A DNA stretch of 64,000 bases from Lachancea dasiensis (lineage: Eukaryota; Ascomycota; Saccharomycetes; Saccharomycetales; Saccharomycetaceae): the NCBI GenBank assembly GCA_900074725.1, contig LT598458.1:124001-188000 (forward strand), given 5' to 3'. Shown in pieces: positions 41,029 through 52,179 of the stretch; position 1 is the stretch's first letter, and every line of letters begins with the position of its first letter. Made by a program: the position numbers and the translations under genes. Under the pieces are notes generated by a model that was not told the DNA's origin, made no database searches, and saw nothing but the letters and a program-made list of their open reading frames with translations.

Positions 41029-43821
41029 TCATGGTGATGATACCATTCTGGAGCTAACGGCCCTGTACAGATTGTCCAAACATGCCTCGAGTGGATGCTC
41101 CAAATGGCATATATCATGATTTTCTTGATATTGAGCGTAAGTGGAGTTTGTGAATCGCTTGATATCTATGGTTTCACGAAATATCATATTGTGCAACTTG
41201 TTGGCGAAATGTAGACAGATGCTCTTTTCATAGCGAAGGTAGATCGCCACTAAGGGCATCTTTTTAGTTATCTTGGAAAGCGGAATTTCAAGCAGCAGGA
41301 TCAAATTTTTGACCACATTTTGTAAATCTACAACATCCATGTCGTTAACGGCGTCGACCATCAAAGACTCGTACTCTCTTCGGGTCAGGTGTGGTCTGAC
41401 TTGCGAGGCCATTTGAAAAGTTATGCGTCTGGCAGGGTTTCCACAAGCTTTTGCCAAGTCCCGGCGTAACTGAACTAATTCGTCCTGCGAATTTGCTTTG
41501 CTTGCCCGTTCCTCGTCGAGACGCCCAGTTAATTCCACTAAAGTGCATTCTTGTTGTTGATTGAGCACTTCTAGTTCCCGCATCTTTTCTTGGAGCTCCA
41601 TATTTTTTTTGTTTAAATGCTCGACATTTCCGGATAGTTCTAGAACGCTCTTGCACTGATTGTCGGCTAGCTGAAATTTTAGACGACTGACTTCATCACC
41701 CAACGCGCGGAGACGTTTAATATCTGCTTCCTTATCTCTGAGGGAATCCTGCATGTTGGTCTCAAGATCGACAACCCTTGCTGCCTTGTCCCTGAGCGTG
41801 AGGTGTAGTGCTTGAAGTTCTGCATCGAGCTGTGTTACTTTAAGCTCTTCAGTTGCAAGCTCATCACTTAAATCATGAGTCTTAACCTGCCATTCATTTT
41901 CAATGCTCTCTTGCAATTTCGTTACCATAGTATTTGCATCCTCCAATTGAGCCATGGTGGCTGACACCCTATCTTGCATACTTTGAGTGAGGAAACCTAT
42001 CCTTTGAGGATACTCGGAAGTAAACATCGAGTCCAATTGAGTGCAGTATGGGCCCTTATTATACTGTTCCAGTAATATATTACCGAGGGGCGTTTGGAAT
42101 AGTGTAATATTCTCTAGAAAGCCTAAAAGAGATCTTTTCTCTTGCACTGCAGCATCAGCCTCGGAGACTTTAGCCTTGAATGAATCTTCAAGGCTTTGTA
42201 TTTTCTCTTCTAACTGCTGTGAACGCTTTTCTGCCCTTAGGACACTACTGGTTTCTTCTTGCTTGTTGCGCATTGCTTCCTTCTCAAGTTTGCCTATTGT
42301 CTGCAACTGTTCACCAGCTAACTTTTCCAACCTATCGACAACATTTTTCAAGTCCGTATTCGTCGCTTCTAACCCAATCCGCGAGTTTTGCAACTCCGAA
42401 TGCTGTTTCTCCAGCATATCATAGCGAATTGTAATCTTTTCTCTGCCTTGCTCAGAATCCATGACCTTTCTTTCTAGATCGAGCACTTTGTTCTGATGGG
42501 ATTTTGATTGGCGTGAGAGTTCAACATCTCGCGAATTCAGTTGCTGTTTGAATAAATCATTTTGTGCTGCCAAATTGCTTATTTCTGCTCTCAGCTCGGA
42601 AATGCTTGTAACATTTGACTTACTTTGTTCCTCCATGTCATTTTGTAAAGCAGAAGTTCTCTCCTTCAAATAAATTACTTCAGCACTTGCGCTTTCTAGT
42701 TCAGAGTTTCGCTCGGCCTCGCGCGACTGACATTGTTCGATTTCTTTTGCAGCCTGAGCTTTCAGATTGCAGACCTCTATTTTGCGTTCCTCAAGTCTTT
42801 TCGACATGTCCTCCTTATCGCTTTGCAAGCAGTTGATAGTGTTTCGCAGTTCCGATATGGTCACTTCGCTAGTGTTGAGATTGTCTTGCAGGGTGTAGAC
42901 TTCACCTTGTAACTTTTGAATGCGATTATTAGATTCTAGATTTATAATGTCGATGTCATTTTTGAGCTTTCGTACTTCGGCGTCTTTCAATAAAACCTGC
43001 TCACTAATTCTTCGCAGCTCCTCATTGCTGATTGCATTTTGGTCTTTCATCGTCTCTGTCACTGCCTGCTGAGCGTTAAGTTGCTCTTGTATGACTTCGA
43101 CATTTTTTATTAGATCATTAGCGTCTTGTTCCTGTATCTTTACGGTTCTTTGTAACTCGCTTATTTTCTGATCTCTGTGGTCTGGGCTACTCTCTCGTGG
43201 GTAATCTTCAACAGTTTCACTAATGACTGTTGATGTTTTGATGCGAGATTCATTCTTTTGCTCTGGCTCTCTATCATCCAGCATTTCGACATCCTCTCTT
43301 TGAGCTTTGTGGCTTTCCACAAACTTTTCTTTCAAAATATCTCGCGGCTGCGTACTTCGGGTAGAGGGAGCCGATTTGCTCATGTTGAGAGGCGTAGACT
43401 GAACTATTAGATCGTTGATGGTCTGGTTGTGAGGATGCTCATTTTCAGACACATCTTTCATAGGAGTGCTAGCGCCCAAATTAGGATCAGCAGTCGTTGC
43501 TCGGGCGCCTGATGGGACTCTCCGCACTGTAGCTCTTGACTGGGTTGATTCTTGTGCTTGTTGAGTGCCGGTAGAAATGCTTGAAGTTGAATCGATAGAC
43601 CCTGCGCTGGATATGGCATCTTGGTGGATAATGCCTCTTTTTGCATCCAATTCACGAGCAATTGCCAGAGCTTTGGTCTTAGCATTAATCTGGTCAATGA
43701 AAGATTTAAAACTGAACCCATTCTCTGCTCTAAATTTGCCTAGAGAAGTCCCGGGCTCGTCGTTTTCGTCAGAGGCTTCATCGTCGTAGTCGAACTTCTC
43801 ATCCCGTGAAAGACTGGACAT
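41029..43821 (-). CDS. CNM67: Coiled-coil spindle pole body outer-plaque protein, Cnm67-like
   Basis: Cnm67 is the spacer joining the central plaque (Spc42) to the outer plaque (Nud1/Spc72) of the spindle pole body. The C-terminal domain of about 130 residues (PHLTRREYESLMVDAVNDMDVVDLQNVVKNLI and KMPLVAIYLRYEKSICLHFANKLHN) resembles its Spc42-binding end. The position between JJJ1 and SQS1 matches YNL225C. Residues about 230-800 are nearly continuous heptad-type coiled coil, and the N-terminus is Ser/Thr-rich. The chain is 930 residues from the ATG at 43821, or 947 from 43872, far longer than in S. cerevisiae (581). The assignment rests on synteny plus the C-terminus. Confidence 0.8.
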   Translation of the reverse strand: MSSLSRDEKFDYDDEASDENDEPGTSLGKFRAENGFSFKSFIDQINAKTKALAIARELDAKRGIIHQDAISSAGSIDSTSSISTGTQQAQESTQSRATVRRVPSGARATTADPNLGASTPMKDVSENEHPHNQTINDLIVQSTPLNMSKSAPSTRSTQPRDILKEKFVESHKAQREDVEMLDDREPEQKNESRIKTSTVISETVEDYPRESSPDHRDQKISELQRTVKIQEQDANDLIKNVEVIQEQLNAQQAVTETMKDQNAISNEELRRISEQVLLKDAEVRKLKNDIDIINLESNNRIQKLQGEVYTLQDNLNTSEVTISELRNTINCLQSDKEDMSKRLEERKIEVCNLKAQAAKEIEQCQSREAERNSELESASAEVIYLKERTSALQNDMEEQSKSNVTSISELRAEISNLAAQNDLFKQQLNSRDVELSRQSKSHQNKVLDLERKVMDSEQGREKITIRYDMLEKQHSELQNSRIGLEATNTDLKNVVDRLEKLAGEQLQTIGKLEKEAMRNKQEETSSVLRAEKRSQQLEEKIQSLEDSFKAKVSEADAAVQEKRSLLGFLENITLFQTPLGNILLEQYNKGPYCTQLDSMFTSEYPQRIGFLTQSMQDRVSATMAQLEDANTMVTKLQESIENEWQVKTHDLSDELATEELKVTQLDAELQALHLTLRDKAARVVDLETNMQDSLRDKEADIKRLRALGDEVSRLKFQLADNQCKSVLELSGNVEHLNKKNMELQEKMRELEVLNQQQECTLVELTGRLDEERASKANSQDELVQLRRDLAKACGNPARRITFQMASQVRPHLTRREYESLMVDAVNDMDVVDLQNVVKNLILLLEIPLSKITKKMPLVAIYLRYEKSICLHFANKLHNMIFRETIDIKRFTNSTYAQYQENHDICHLEHPLEACLDNLYRAVSSRMVSSP

Positions 43822-43872
43822 GGCACTTTGATTCGCACTCGTATATAACTGGCTATTTCTTAAGCCCAACAT

Positions 43873-44383
43873 CCGCTGAGTTCTTATTGTAACCGTGATC
43901 GAAATACGTACCTCCGTTTAGTGTGTACCTGATTTCAAAGTGCTTTTTGTGCTTAGTTTTTGTTTGTTGATGTCAGTAAAATGACAGTTATTATCAAAAC
44001 AAAGAGAAATGAATTGAAATGAAATGGGTTGAAACAAATGTAATCGGATGTAGGACGATGTGAATCGCGATCGAAGTGTTTTGAAAGTAGTACAGACAAT
44101 TTGCGAGATTCAATCTACAAGATTTAAAATGGTTATTAACTATGTTCCGTCTATACTTAGCGTTATTAATCCTTGATCAGAAATACGTAGAAGGTACATT
44201 GGCATTGAAACACCCCCTCCCCTAAACACTGACGTTGTTGTGCTGGTCCTTCAGACGTAAAATACGATTAAAAATCGAGCAATTACTCGAAATTCCGACA
44301 GTGTCAGATATTTTTAGATCTATATACTAGTAATCCTCCGAGACCTTCCTAGGTCGATGTACCTCATTTACCACATTAATCTA
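43873..44383. other. Intergenic: CNM67 promoter and SQS1 3' side
   Basis: No gene is seen. A low-complexity A/T/G stretch (repeats of GAAATGAA) lies near 44005-44040. Confidence 0.5.
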
Positions 44384-46666
44384 TTACCCACTTTGGCGTA
44401 GACCAGACTTAGTATTCTTGACTTTTGCAAAAATAGGCTCACTAATACCTTGATTGCCTTGGGCACCAAGACCCTGACCGCTAGACCAACCTAATTTCTC
44501 GAGCATTCTTCTACCAATATTGTCTGTTCCAATCTCTGGGGCGTCTTCGCCAACGATTTCTCCTTCTTTGACGTGAAACTTAGCTTTTTCAGAAGATTTT
44601 TCTGAAGGAAAACGATCCTCGCGAGGTTTACGAACGTCAATTCGCATGAAAATTGGTCTTCGTCTCAACAGCTGAGATATATAGTTGTAGTTCGGAAGCG
44701 CCCATTTAGTCTTTTTGACCTTCTCAACCATAACGTGTGTCTTTCCGCTCTTGCCAACTTTTCGACCCTTCATATTGTAAGCCTCGGCAAAACTCGCGAC
44801 AGTTTTGTTTCCATGAGGGTCAAGCGGTGGAAAAGACATTGAGACCCTATTGCCAGCAAGAAAAAACTCAAATTCGTCCTTGATGTTCTCAACGTGGAAT
44901 CCATAGGGGTACTTTAAAAACAAATCTTCAGAATTTCCATTTTGCTCAGAAACATAATCTTCCTTACTATTCCTTTTACTAGCTTTTTTCTTAGATCGAG
45001 TGGATAGCTTATCTTGAAGCTCGTCTTTTATACCTTGATCTAAGTCCAATTGATCATCAAACAGCAGTTTCTTTTTGCCTCCCCTACCACTAGTCGGTAT
45101 ACTCTTAGTTTCGTACGTCTGATTACGAACTGCTTCATACTTCATGCTGTAGGCAACCAAATCCTCGAGATCATCACCTAGCTCATCATCGTCATTGTCA
45201 CTAATGCAAAAAGCTTTTTCACTGACATCATCTTCGGCGCTTTCAGTTTCGCTTGCCAACATAGTTGCTTCTTTGGCAATCTTGGCTTCCAACTGATCTC
45301 CCTTTGTCTCTTTGGGTATAATTGAGTCCATAACATATTCCAGATAGGGTCCGACACGATGATGCGGCAGCCCCAGTTCAAGGACAAAGTCTGTTAAGTC
45401 GTCTTGATCGACCCACCTTGGTTCAAAATCCCCGAAGTATTGGTAATTGCTGAGGTAGTAGGAGTTTTGTTGCGCGCCGAGACGTATATTGGTGATGCTC
45501 AAATCAGAGACGTTTAAAATAAAATCTTCATCTAGAAAACCAAATGCAGGTGTGCGATCATCGATATCATTTTTCGTTTCTGAATTGCTGCCTTCATCGT
45601 TCAAAGTAAGACTTTGGATAGTAGAGGAGAGCATAGGAGATTCCCTTCGTGTTGATGGTACAGTGTACTGGTAGCCGTCCTTGCTCTCCTGATCTATCTC
45701 TATGAGGTGACCGTCATTATCGCTGAAGTCGTCAAAATCGTCAGATTCTGGATCACAGCTATCATAAAAGCCTTGCGTCGTTGCATCATGCAATGACTCT
45801 TCTTCTTCCTCTAATCTGCCCTTGAAAGGGTGAGACTTTTGACCCGCTACTACCACCGAGGTAGAGCCATCTTGGTCTTGGACTAGCTCAAGCTGCGTCT
45901 TACCTATTACTAAAGTGGGCTCGAAGTCTGTATTGATCGCCTTGTTGGCTTTATCGTCAGCGACATCAACAGCTACAGTTTTAAGCTTAGCAGGCAGCTC
46001 TGGAGCTTCATCCACAAAGAACAGCTCTTCATTAGGTATATCAGCTGCAAAAGTTCTTTCCCCTCCGTTTTCATGTTGGATATTAACAGGCACTTCGTAG
46101 CCTTTTTCCAAGTCTTCTTCTGAATTCCCTTCAAAATCTCCCTCAGCAGTTGAGCCGTGGATCGCCGCAAACTGAGTAGAGTCTGCTTCTGTTTCTTCTT
46201 CTGATTGTGCTACCTTTTCAGTTTCTACCTCCAGTGTTTTCCCATCGTCTGAGGATCTTTCAGGTGGAATCACAGCCTTGAGTTCATTTCGAGCATTATT
46301 CAGCTTGTCAATCAATTCGCGAGAAGGATCGTACGTATCTTTTGCTTTCACGAATTCTACAGGCCGCTTCCTGCGTGGTAAATCTGATTCATACTCATTT
46401 TCCTGAGCCTGTTTGTGCTTTCCAGGTCTGAATCCACCCATATGCATCGAGTTTTGGCCATAGTTATGTCCAAAATAGTAGTCATCTATCATATCGGCGT
46501 TACCTAGATCTCCTCCTCCCACGGGGACAACGCCTCCGTTGTATCCACCATTTTTACTTCGACTAGAGACCTGCTTTCTTATATTCTTTGCCTTTTTGAA
46601 GTTTCCACGACCTCCTTGACGTCTGCCAGTGCCTCTGGCGCGGTAATGACCATGTCTCTTAGCCAT
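44384..46666 (-). CDS. SQS1: G-patch/R3H protein Sqs1 (Pfa1), activator of Prp43
   Basis: Sqs1 stimulates the DEAH helicase Prp43 in late 40S maturation and in splicing. It is 760 residues (767 in S. cerevisiae). The N-terminus is basic and Gly/Arg-rich (HGHYRARGTGRRQGGRGN). A long acidic middle is followed by an R3H domain near 590-660 (EFFLAGNRVSMSFPPLDPHGNK). A G-patch closes the protein (GRRMLEKLGWSSGQGLGAQGNQG), as in S. cerevisiae. The position between CNM67 and ATG4 matches YNL224C. Confidence 0.95.
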   Translation of the reverse strand: MAKRHGHYRARGTGRRQGGRGNFKKAKNIRKQVSSRSKNGGYNGGVVPVGGGDLGNADMIDDYYFGHNYGQNSMHMGGFRPGKHKQAQENEYESDLPRRKRPVEFVKAKDTYDPSRELIDKLNNARNELKAVIPPERSSDDGKTLEVETEKVAQSEEETEADSTQFAAIHGSTAEGDFEGNSEEDLEKGYEVPVNIQHENGGERTFAADIPNEELFFVDEAPELPAKLKTVAVDVADDKANKAINTDFEPTLVIGKTQLELVQDQDGSTSVVVAGQKSHPFKGRLEEEEESLHDATTQGFYDSCDPESDDFDDFSDNDGHLIEIDQESKDGYQYTVPSTRRESPMLSSTIQSLTLNDEGSNSETKNDIDDRTPAFGFLDEDFILNVSDLSITNIRLGAQQNSYYLSNYQYFGDFEPRWVDQDDLTDFVLELGLPHHRVGPYLEYVMDSIIPKETKGDQLEAKIAKEATMLASETESAEDDVSEKAFCISDNDDDELGDDLEDLVAYSMKYEAVRNQTYETKSIPTSGRGGKKKLLFDDQLDLDQGIKDELQDKLSTRSKKKASKRNSKEDYVSEQNGNSEDLFLKYPYGFHVENIKDEFEFFLAGNRVSMSFPPLDPHGNKTVASFAEAYNMKGRKVGKSGKTHVMVEKVKKTKWALPNYNYISQLLRRRPIFMRIDVRKPREDRFPSEKSSEKAKFHVKEGEIVGEDAPEIGTDNIGRRMLEKLGWSSGQGLGAQGNQGISEPIFAKVKNTKSGLRQSG

Positions 46667-47779
46667 TGCCTTTTAACTTATTTGTAGTAGCGAAATAGAA
46701 TAACTAAGTAGTCTATAACAATATTGTTAATTAAATGCTAAGCACCTGATGTTGAGAATCTTTTAGAAACTTTAAAGACTTTCAAATCTAGGTATTTCCA
46801 AAGGCCAACATACTTCGGATTGATGATTTAAAGGGAGCTACAAGCTGGCTTCTTCTGGAGCGCTCTCAAACGGCAGGTTATGGAACTTATGCATCTGTTG
46901 TTGAAGATGAAAATTAATGATCCGATCGACGGTTCTGTTGTGTAATGGAAAGAGGATAGCCTAAAAAATGCAACATTTGAGATTAGTAAGTTGGCTCTTC
47001 GTCTGAGCAAAATTGTATTTGTATCATAATAGTTACAAGCATAGTGGAAGACAGGTGTTGGCGGCTAATACGTTTCCAAGCGTTCGAAACGCTAACCACC
47101 CACAGTTCTTGCCATAGGTTTTGAAATACCATAATTGTGTATGTGGCTAATGATTTGCGAATAAAATTTTGCAGCTTCTGTTCCTGGTGAGGAGGTAAAT
47201 GCCTTCATTGAAAAGGCAGGAAAATTATTGAAAGTTTGCAGGTGTGAACTATTTGAAGACGCCTCTGCACCTACCACTTTTCTTAACACGCAAAGAAACT
47301 ACCGAGACAAAGGTACAAGATGAAACTCTTACAATCAGTCGCCGAGATGATACAATATTTTAGTGCCTCTTCGGTATCTCACGGAACTCTTGTGGTTTGA
47401 AAACATGTTAGCCTAAGTTTCACGCAGCTACCAATTCCAATAGGTGAACAGGACTTAAAGAACATTGTAATTCAATTTCAACCCCAGCAATACGACGAAG
47501 CATCATTGTCCCGATAATAATAACCATTTGTCCCCTCTTAAACTCAAGCCCTCCCTTCAACAACACAATTGCCCAACAACGTTGTCTTTTCCCAGCTAAA
47601 AATACTATTTCATTATACAATCGAGAACCAGGGCTTACAACGCGTTTGGTTGGATCTTCCCTGGAATCCTCACCTTCTATCGAATTAGCTTGAACAATGT
47701 TCGTGCGTAATGCTGATCTGATATATCCATCTCAAACCTTAATTTTGAACACAGCAAAAGGTACCACACAAGAGTCGGC
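46667..47779. other. Divergent intergenic region between SQS1 and ATG4
   Basis: This 1.1-kb region holds both promoters. Small ORFs are present but none is convincing. No RNA gene is seen. Confidence 0.5.
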
Positions 47780-49183
47780 ATGGACTTCTTCCAGAAAGTA
47801 TCACAGCAGCTCTTTGAGCTGGAGAATTCGGATACCGTTAATGAACTTATAATACTAGGCGAAAAGTTCACTTCTGTTGACAATAATGGATCGGAAGGGG
47901 AACAAGCTGCACCATCAGGCGTCTTAGGAACGTTCTTCAACAGAGACAGGGGCTGGAACCCTAAGTTCTTGGTTTGTGTTCAAAGACTGCTGCATTTCAC
48001 GTACCGTACCAAATTTGAGCCCATTCCCAAAGACCCAGCGGGACCGTCGCCCATGAATTTCGGAACGCTATTTAGGGATAATCCTCTGAACTCAATCGAA
48101 AGTGCAATAAATCATCCGGACTGCTTTTGCAGCGATATAGGCTGGGGCTGCATGATTCGAACCGGACAAGCTTTGCTTGGTAATGCACTTCAACGGCGCT
48201 CACAAAGGTCCCGGGACGCGTCCGAGAACCGGGACGATACACAAATTATCAATTGGTTTGAAGATCGTTATTCCGCGCCGTTTTCACTCCATAATTTTGT
48301 TAAGGAAGGCCTGAGACTCTCACACAAACTTCCAGGCGAATGGTTTGGACCTTCGGCTACGTCTAGAAGCATTCAAAGCCTGGTGAATGCGTTTCCTGAG
48401 TGTGGCATTTCGAAATGCTTAATATCAACTGACTCTGCCGACGTGTACGAGGATGATATTGATCCTGTTTTTGCCCAAGACTCACAATCTACCGTTCTCT
48501 TACTTTTGGGTGTGAAGTTGGGTCTCGATAATGTAAATTCACGCTATTGGGATGATGTACGACACATTTTACGGTCTAGGCAATCAGTGGGCATCGCAGG
48601 TGGGCGTCCTGGCTCTTCACTTTACTTCTTTGGCTATCAAAACGAGTATCTGTTTTATCTAGACCCCCATACCTCACAATTGGACCTTGCTTCATTATAT
48701 TCATCACAGGAAAAATACGAATCTGTGCATTCAAATCGCTTCAATAAAATTCACTTCTCCGAACTCGATCCATCAATGTTAATCGGGGTACTCTTAGAAG
48801 GCTCTGACGACTGGGAAACCTGGAAGCTAGAGGTATCACAATCACAGATTATACAGGTGTCACCCACAAGACCCGAGGAATATTGTCTTGATGATGATGG
48901 CTTGGTCAGTGAGTCTGAAGGAGACGACGAACTTGGCGAAATCCGAGACTCTACATTGGGGGATGAGTATGTGGACGTGGCACCAGCTGGTCAGCAGGCT
49001 GACCTGTCCTACAACGAAGATGAATTCCAAGATGTCCAGTGCAAAAATCAAAAGATATTGATTGTTGGTGATCACGACAGCACAGCGCCTGATACAGAAG
49101 TGGAACGTGTACTTGTGGGCCAAGAAACCATCCCCTTGATAATATCACGGGAAGCCCAGCAATCCACGACTTCTACGCTATGA
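47780..49183 (+). CDS. ATG4: Autophagy cysteine protease Atg4
   Basis: Atg4 trims the C-terminus of Atg8 before lipidation and later releases Atg8 from phosphatidylethanolamine on membranes. The C54 peptidase core is present: Cys124 in DIGWGCMIRTGQ is the nucleophile, and Asp and His in FYLDPHTSQ complete the triad. Further family motifs are GEWFGPSATSRS, GGRPGSSLYFFGYQ and SELDPSMLIGVLLEG. The 467 residues are near the S. cerevisiae length (494). The acidic C-terminal tail includes TSTL at the end. It is followed by SSU72 as in S. cerevisiae (YNL223-YNL222). Confidence 0.97.
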   Translation: MDFFQKVSQQLFELENSDTVNELIILGEKFTSVDNNGSEGEQAAPSGVLGTFFNRDRGWNPKFLVCVQRLLHFTYRTKFEPIPKDPAGPSPMNFGTLFRDNPLNSIESAINHPDCFCSDIGWGCMIRTGQALLGNALQRRSQRSRDASENRDDTQIINWFEDRYSAPFSLHNFVKEGLRLSHKLPGEWFGPSATSRSIQSLVNAFPECGISKCLISTDSADVYEDDIDPVFAQDSQSTVLLLLGVKLGLDNVNSRYWDDVRHILRSRQSVGIAGGRPGSSLYFFGYQNEYLFYLDPHTSQLDLASLYSSQEKYESVHSNRFNKIHFSELDPSMLIGVLLEGSDDWETWKLEVSQSQIIQVSPTRPEEYCLDDDGLVSESEGDDELGEIRDSTLGDEYVDVAPAGQQADLSYNEDEFQDVQCKNQKILIVGDHDSTAPDTEVERVLVGQETIPLIISREAQQSTTSTL

Positions 49184-49901
49184 GTTGCCAATTTTTTATT
49201 ATCGCTCTATTTGTTTTACCAACGCTTCCTTCAAAGTTCGCACTGGGTAGACCGCTTTTTGTTTTTTTGATGGCGTATCTTGTTCATTGCCACAAGCTGA
49301 ATACATGCTGTATGAAAGCTATGAAGTAGATATGACATAAATTTAGTGTAAATTAGAAGGACACGATACAGGCGGTTTAAGGTTTAGGATCAGAACAGCA
49401 CTGCTCGTAGCGTGGAACAAGCACATCCGAAAACCGCAAACAAATTTATGTGACTGTTTTATGCATTGGGGGTCTGAAAATATTCTGCCGTACACGTAAT
49501 TTCAAAGAACTGGCCCTCACATTACAATATCAGAAGAGACAGCCTTCGACCAGAAATGCTGCTGTAACTTAGCACAGAATCAAAGAAGCTATCCTGATTT
49601 CAGTTCATTTGGTAGTCGCACAAATTGATCGACTTGAGCTCTTAAATTCAGACTCTGCAACATATGGCTAAAAGCTAAGTACGCGTGCGAACATCCACGG
49701 GTAACCTTCCGCTTATAAACAATGTTAGTATCTTTCACGTCGCTTCGCGTTCGTTAAGTTCAATTTTCGTGATATGAGATATGATCTTCCAAGATCAGCG
49801 GTTTTCCAAAAGTTTAGAGACTTAGTATAAACCAAACTATTTAGACATCAGTAAGTCAGTTGTAGTTAGTCTCACAGCACGCTTGGCAACCCACTTTCTA
49901 G
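49184..49901. other. Intergenic: SSU72 promoter
   Basis: No gene is seen. A Reb1-type site lies at 49698-49705. Confidence 0.5.
49698..49705 (+). promoter_or_regulatory. Reb1-type site CGGGTAAC upstream of SSU72
   Basis: This Reb1 core lies about 200 bases before the SSU72 ATG, a usual place for this general regulatory factor. Confidence 0.45.
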
Positions 49902-50522
49902 ATGGCTTCTGAGAGGAACAAAGATTTCAAGTTTTGCACGGTATGTGCCTCTAACAACAATCGATCGATGGAATCGCATCGGATTCTGCAAGAAGCTGGA
50001 TACGACGTTTCATCATATGGTACTGGATCGGCTGTAAGATTACCAGGTCTCTCAGAGGATAAGCCCAACGTCTATACTTTTGGAACGCCTTATAACGATA
50101 TATACAACGATTTGCGTTCGCAATCTGTCGATCGCTACAAGTCCAATGGCCTACTAGAAATGCTGGACCGGAATCGCAAACTAAAAAGAGCTCCCGAAAA
50201 ATGGCAAGAAGGAAACAAAGTCTTTGATTTCGTTATTACTTGTGAAGAGCGTTGTTTTGATGCTGTATGCGAGGATCTCATGAGTCGTGGTGGTCTGCTC
50301 AACAAGATTGTTCATGTTTTCAATATTAACATTAGAGACGACAATGAAAATGCCAAGATCGGTGGTAAAGCAATACTTAAACTCGCAGATATGCTTTCAG
50401 CTTCAGCTTTGACTAGTGAAAATTCTGGTGAACCATTTGAGGACACTGTCATGGAACTGCTGAGCCAGTGGCAGGAAATGTATCCGAACCTACCTCTGCT
50501 GTACTCTCCTGCATACTATTGA
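49902..50522 (+). CDS. SSU72: RNA polymerase II CTD phosphatase Ssu72
   Basis: Ssu72 removes phosphate from Ser5 and Ser7 of the Rpb1 CTD and is part of the cleavage and polyadenylation factor. The 206 residues are the same length as in S. cerevisiae. The low-molecular-weight phosphatase loop C-x5-R is CASNNNR (Cys15-Arg21), followed by SMESH. The acid residue lies in [15 protein letters not shown]. The conserved stretch [12 protein letters not shown] and the C-terminus [17 protein letters not shown] are typical. Confidence 0.98.
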   Translation: MASERNKDFKFCTVCASNNNRSMESHRILQEAGYDVSSYGTGSAVRLPGLSEDKPNVYTFGTPYNDIYNDLRSQSVDRYKSNGLLEMLDRNRKLKRAPEKWQEGNKVFDFVITCEERCFDAVCEDLMSRGGLLNKIVHVFNINIRDDNENAKIGGKAILKLADMLSASALTSENSGEPFEDTVMELLSQWQEMYPNLPLLYSPAYY

Positions 50523-50582
50523 AAAGAACGGATTACTTCAAGTACCGTGAAAACCTGTAATTTATAATCGCAAACCTAAAGA

Positions 50583-51998
50583 TCAACTACACAAGCTAGG
50601 GAAGACCTGTTTCCCTGCAACCCATACCCGAATAGTATTTCTATCGTCACCGGTAAACAGCCATTTCGCCAAAAGATCTTCAAAAAGACCTTTATTAGCT
50701 TCATCTTGATCCTCCTTATCCCATTTGGCGTGTTGCCATTCGAAAACATCCACTCTGGAGTCGGCGCTTTCTAGGTCTATCAATTGTGTATCGAATTGTT
50801 TGCCAACTTCAAAACTCCCTACCTGTAAATCCATATCCATTACTTCTGCTCCTCCGAATGTAGATAGGTACAGAACATCGTTGACCGAAAGCTTGATATG
50901 TTCCTGTCTTTCTGTGTCGTGCTCTTTCATTGCCAAATGTCTCGAAACTAGCAATGCTTGCCTAGCCGTGCACAGTATACTGACATCGAACCCGCCTGAC
51001 AAATCCGTTCCCAATCCCACTTTGATATTATGATCCAAGAAACGGCGCACTTGACACTCGCCGGAAGTGATGGATGAATTTGATATTGGGCAATGCGACA
51101 CTCCGGATTTACGCTCTTTTATTAATTCCAATTCCTCATCCGACAGATGAATACAGTGTGCCAGCACTGTCTTGTCTGTTAACAAGTTGTGAGCATCATA
51201 AACGTGGGTATATGAGTCGGAGTCGGGGAAAAGCTCTCCGACCCACTTGAGTTCCTTCTTATTCTCACTCAAGTGGGTTTGAATGTGCAGCTCCTGCTCA
51301 CTGGCAGTTTTACCAAGCCATGCCATGAGGTCACTTGAACAAGTTGGCGCAAACCTCGGAGTAACAATTGGTTTGATTTTGTCATCTTTGAGATCATTTC
51401 GGATATAGTTGACCACTTTCTGAAGGGAGTGTTGGCATTCAGAAAGCGTTTCAATGTAATACTCAGGAGAATTTTGATCCATGCAAACCTTACCAATAAA
51501 GGCCCTTTGACCTCTTTTGGCACAAATCTCAGCCATAAGGTTGGAAGAGTCGGCGTCGATAGTGGTGTAGTAGGACGCTGTAGTGGTTCCGTGAGCCAGG
51601 GTCTTGTCTAGAACCCGGTCATAAATTTTGCGAGCGCTTTCGAGGTCCTTGAGGCCAGCTTCGAGCGGAAAAGTGTATTTTTCAAGCCAGTCGAGAAGTG
51701 TGGACGATCCAAAGATCCCGGCGTTGGGATACTGCGACGCATGGACATGCGTGTCTATGAAGCCCGGGAAGAAAAAGGTCGAGCCTTGCCGTTCTAAAGT
51801 ATCCACCACCGTGATCTCCCATGAATTCAAACTCTTATCGAAATCCTGGGCGTCTTGCAGAGGATTTTTCGATTCCGGCTTTATGAACCGGATAGTTCCG
51901 TCCGAGCTGACACCCAAACTTGTTCTTGGACGGATTCTCAAGTGGCCGAGTGTAGGGGTATCCACGAACGTTCCAAAGAACACTGTAAATCTGGACAT
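50583..51998 (-). CDS. GUD1: Guanine deaminase
   Basis: Guanine deaminase turns guanine into xanthine and ammonia in purine salvage. It is an amidohydrolase with one zinc ion: FPGFIDTHVHASQYPN gives His84 and His86, further ligands lie in ELHIQTHLSENKKEL and VLAHCIHLSDEE, and the catalytic Asp in VGLGTDLSGGFDVSIL. The 471 residues fit S. cerevisiae Gud1 (489). It is convergent with SSU72 with only 60 bases between the stops, so the 3' UTRs probably overlap. In S. cerevisiae it is YDL238C, elsewhere. Confidence 0.95.
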   Translation of the reverse strand: MSRFTVFFGTFVDTPTLGHLRIRPRTSLGVSSDGTIRFIKPESKNPLQDAQDFDKSLNSWEITVVDTLERQGSTFFFPGFIDTHVHASQYPNAGIFGSSTLLDWLEKYTFPLEAGLKDLESARKIYDRVLDKTLAHGTTTASYYTTIDADSSNLMAEICAKRGQRAFIGKVCMDQNSPEYYIETLSECQHSLQKVVNYIRNDLKDDKIKPIVTPRFAPTCSSDLMAWLGKTASEQELHIQTHLSENKKELKWVGELFPDSDSYTHVYDAHNLLTDKTVLAHCIHLSDEELELIKERKSGVSHCPISNSSITSGECQVRRFLDHNIKVGLGTDLSGGFDVSILCTARQALLVSRHLAMKEHDTERQEHIKLSVNDVLYLSTFGGAEVMDMDLQVGSFEVGKQFDTQLIDLESADSRVDVFEWQHAKWDKEDQDEANKGLFEDLLAKWLFTGDDRNTIRVWVAGKQVFPSLCS

Positions 51999-52179
51999 GG
52001 ATAGCGATGCGAGTAAACAAACAACAAAAACAGGTCTGATACCAAGTGAATGATACTGTGTTCCTAAACGTCAAGACACTTCAACCAGTTTCACGTCTTG
52101 TTCATGTAATCTAAGATCGACATCGAGTGCAGCTTCTTTGTTCTTGTTATATACATCCAATTGTGAGTTTAGATGTTAT

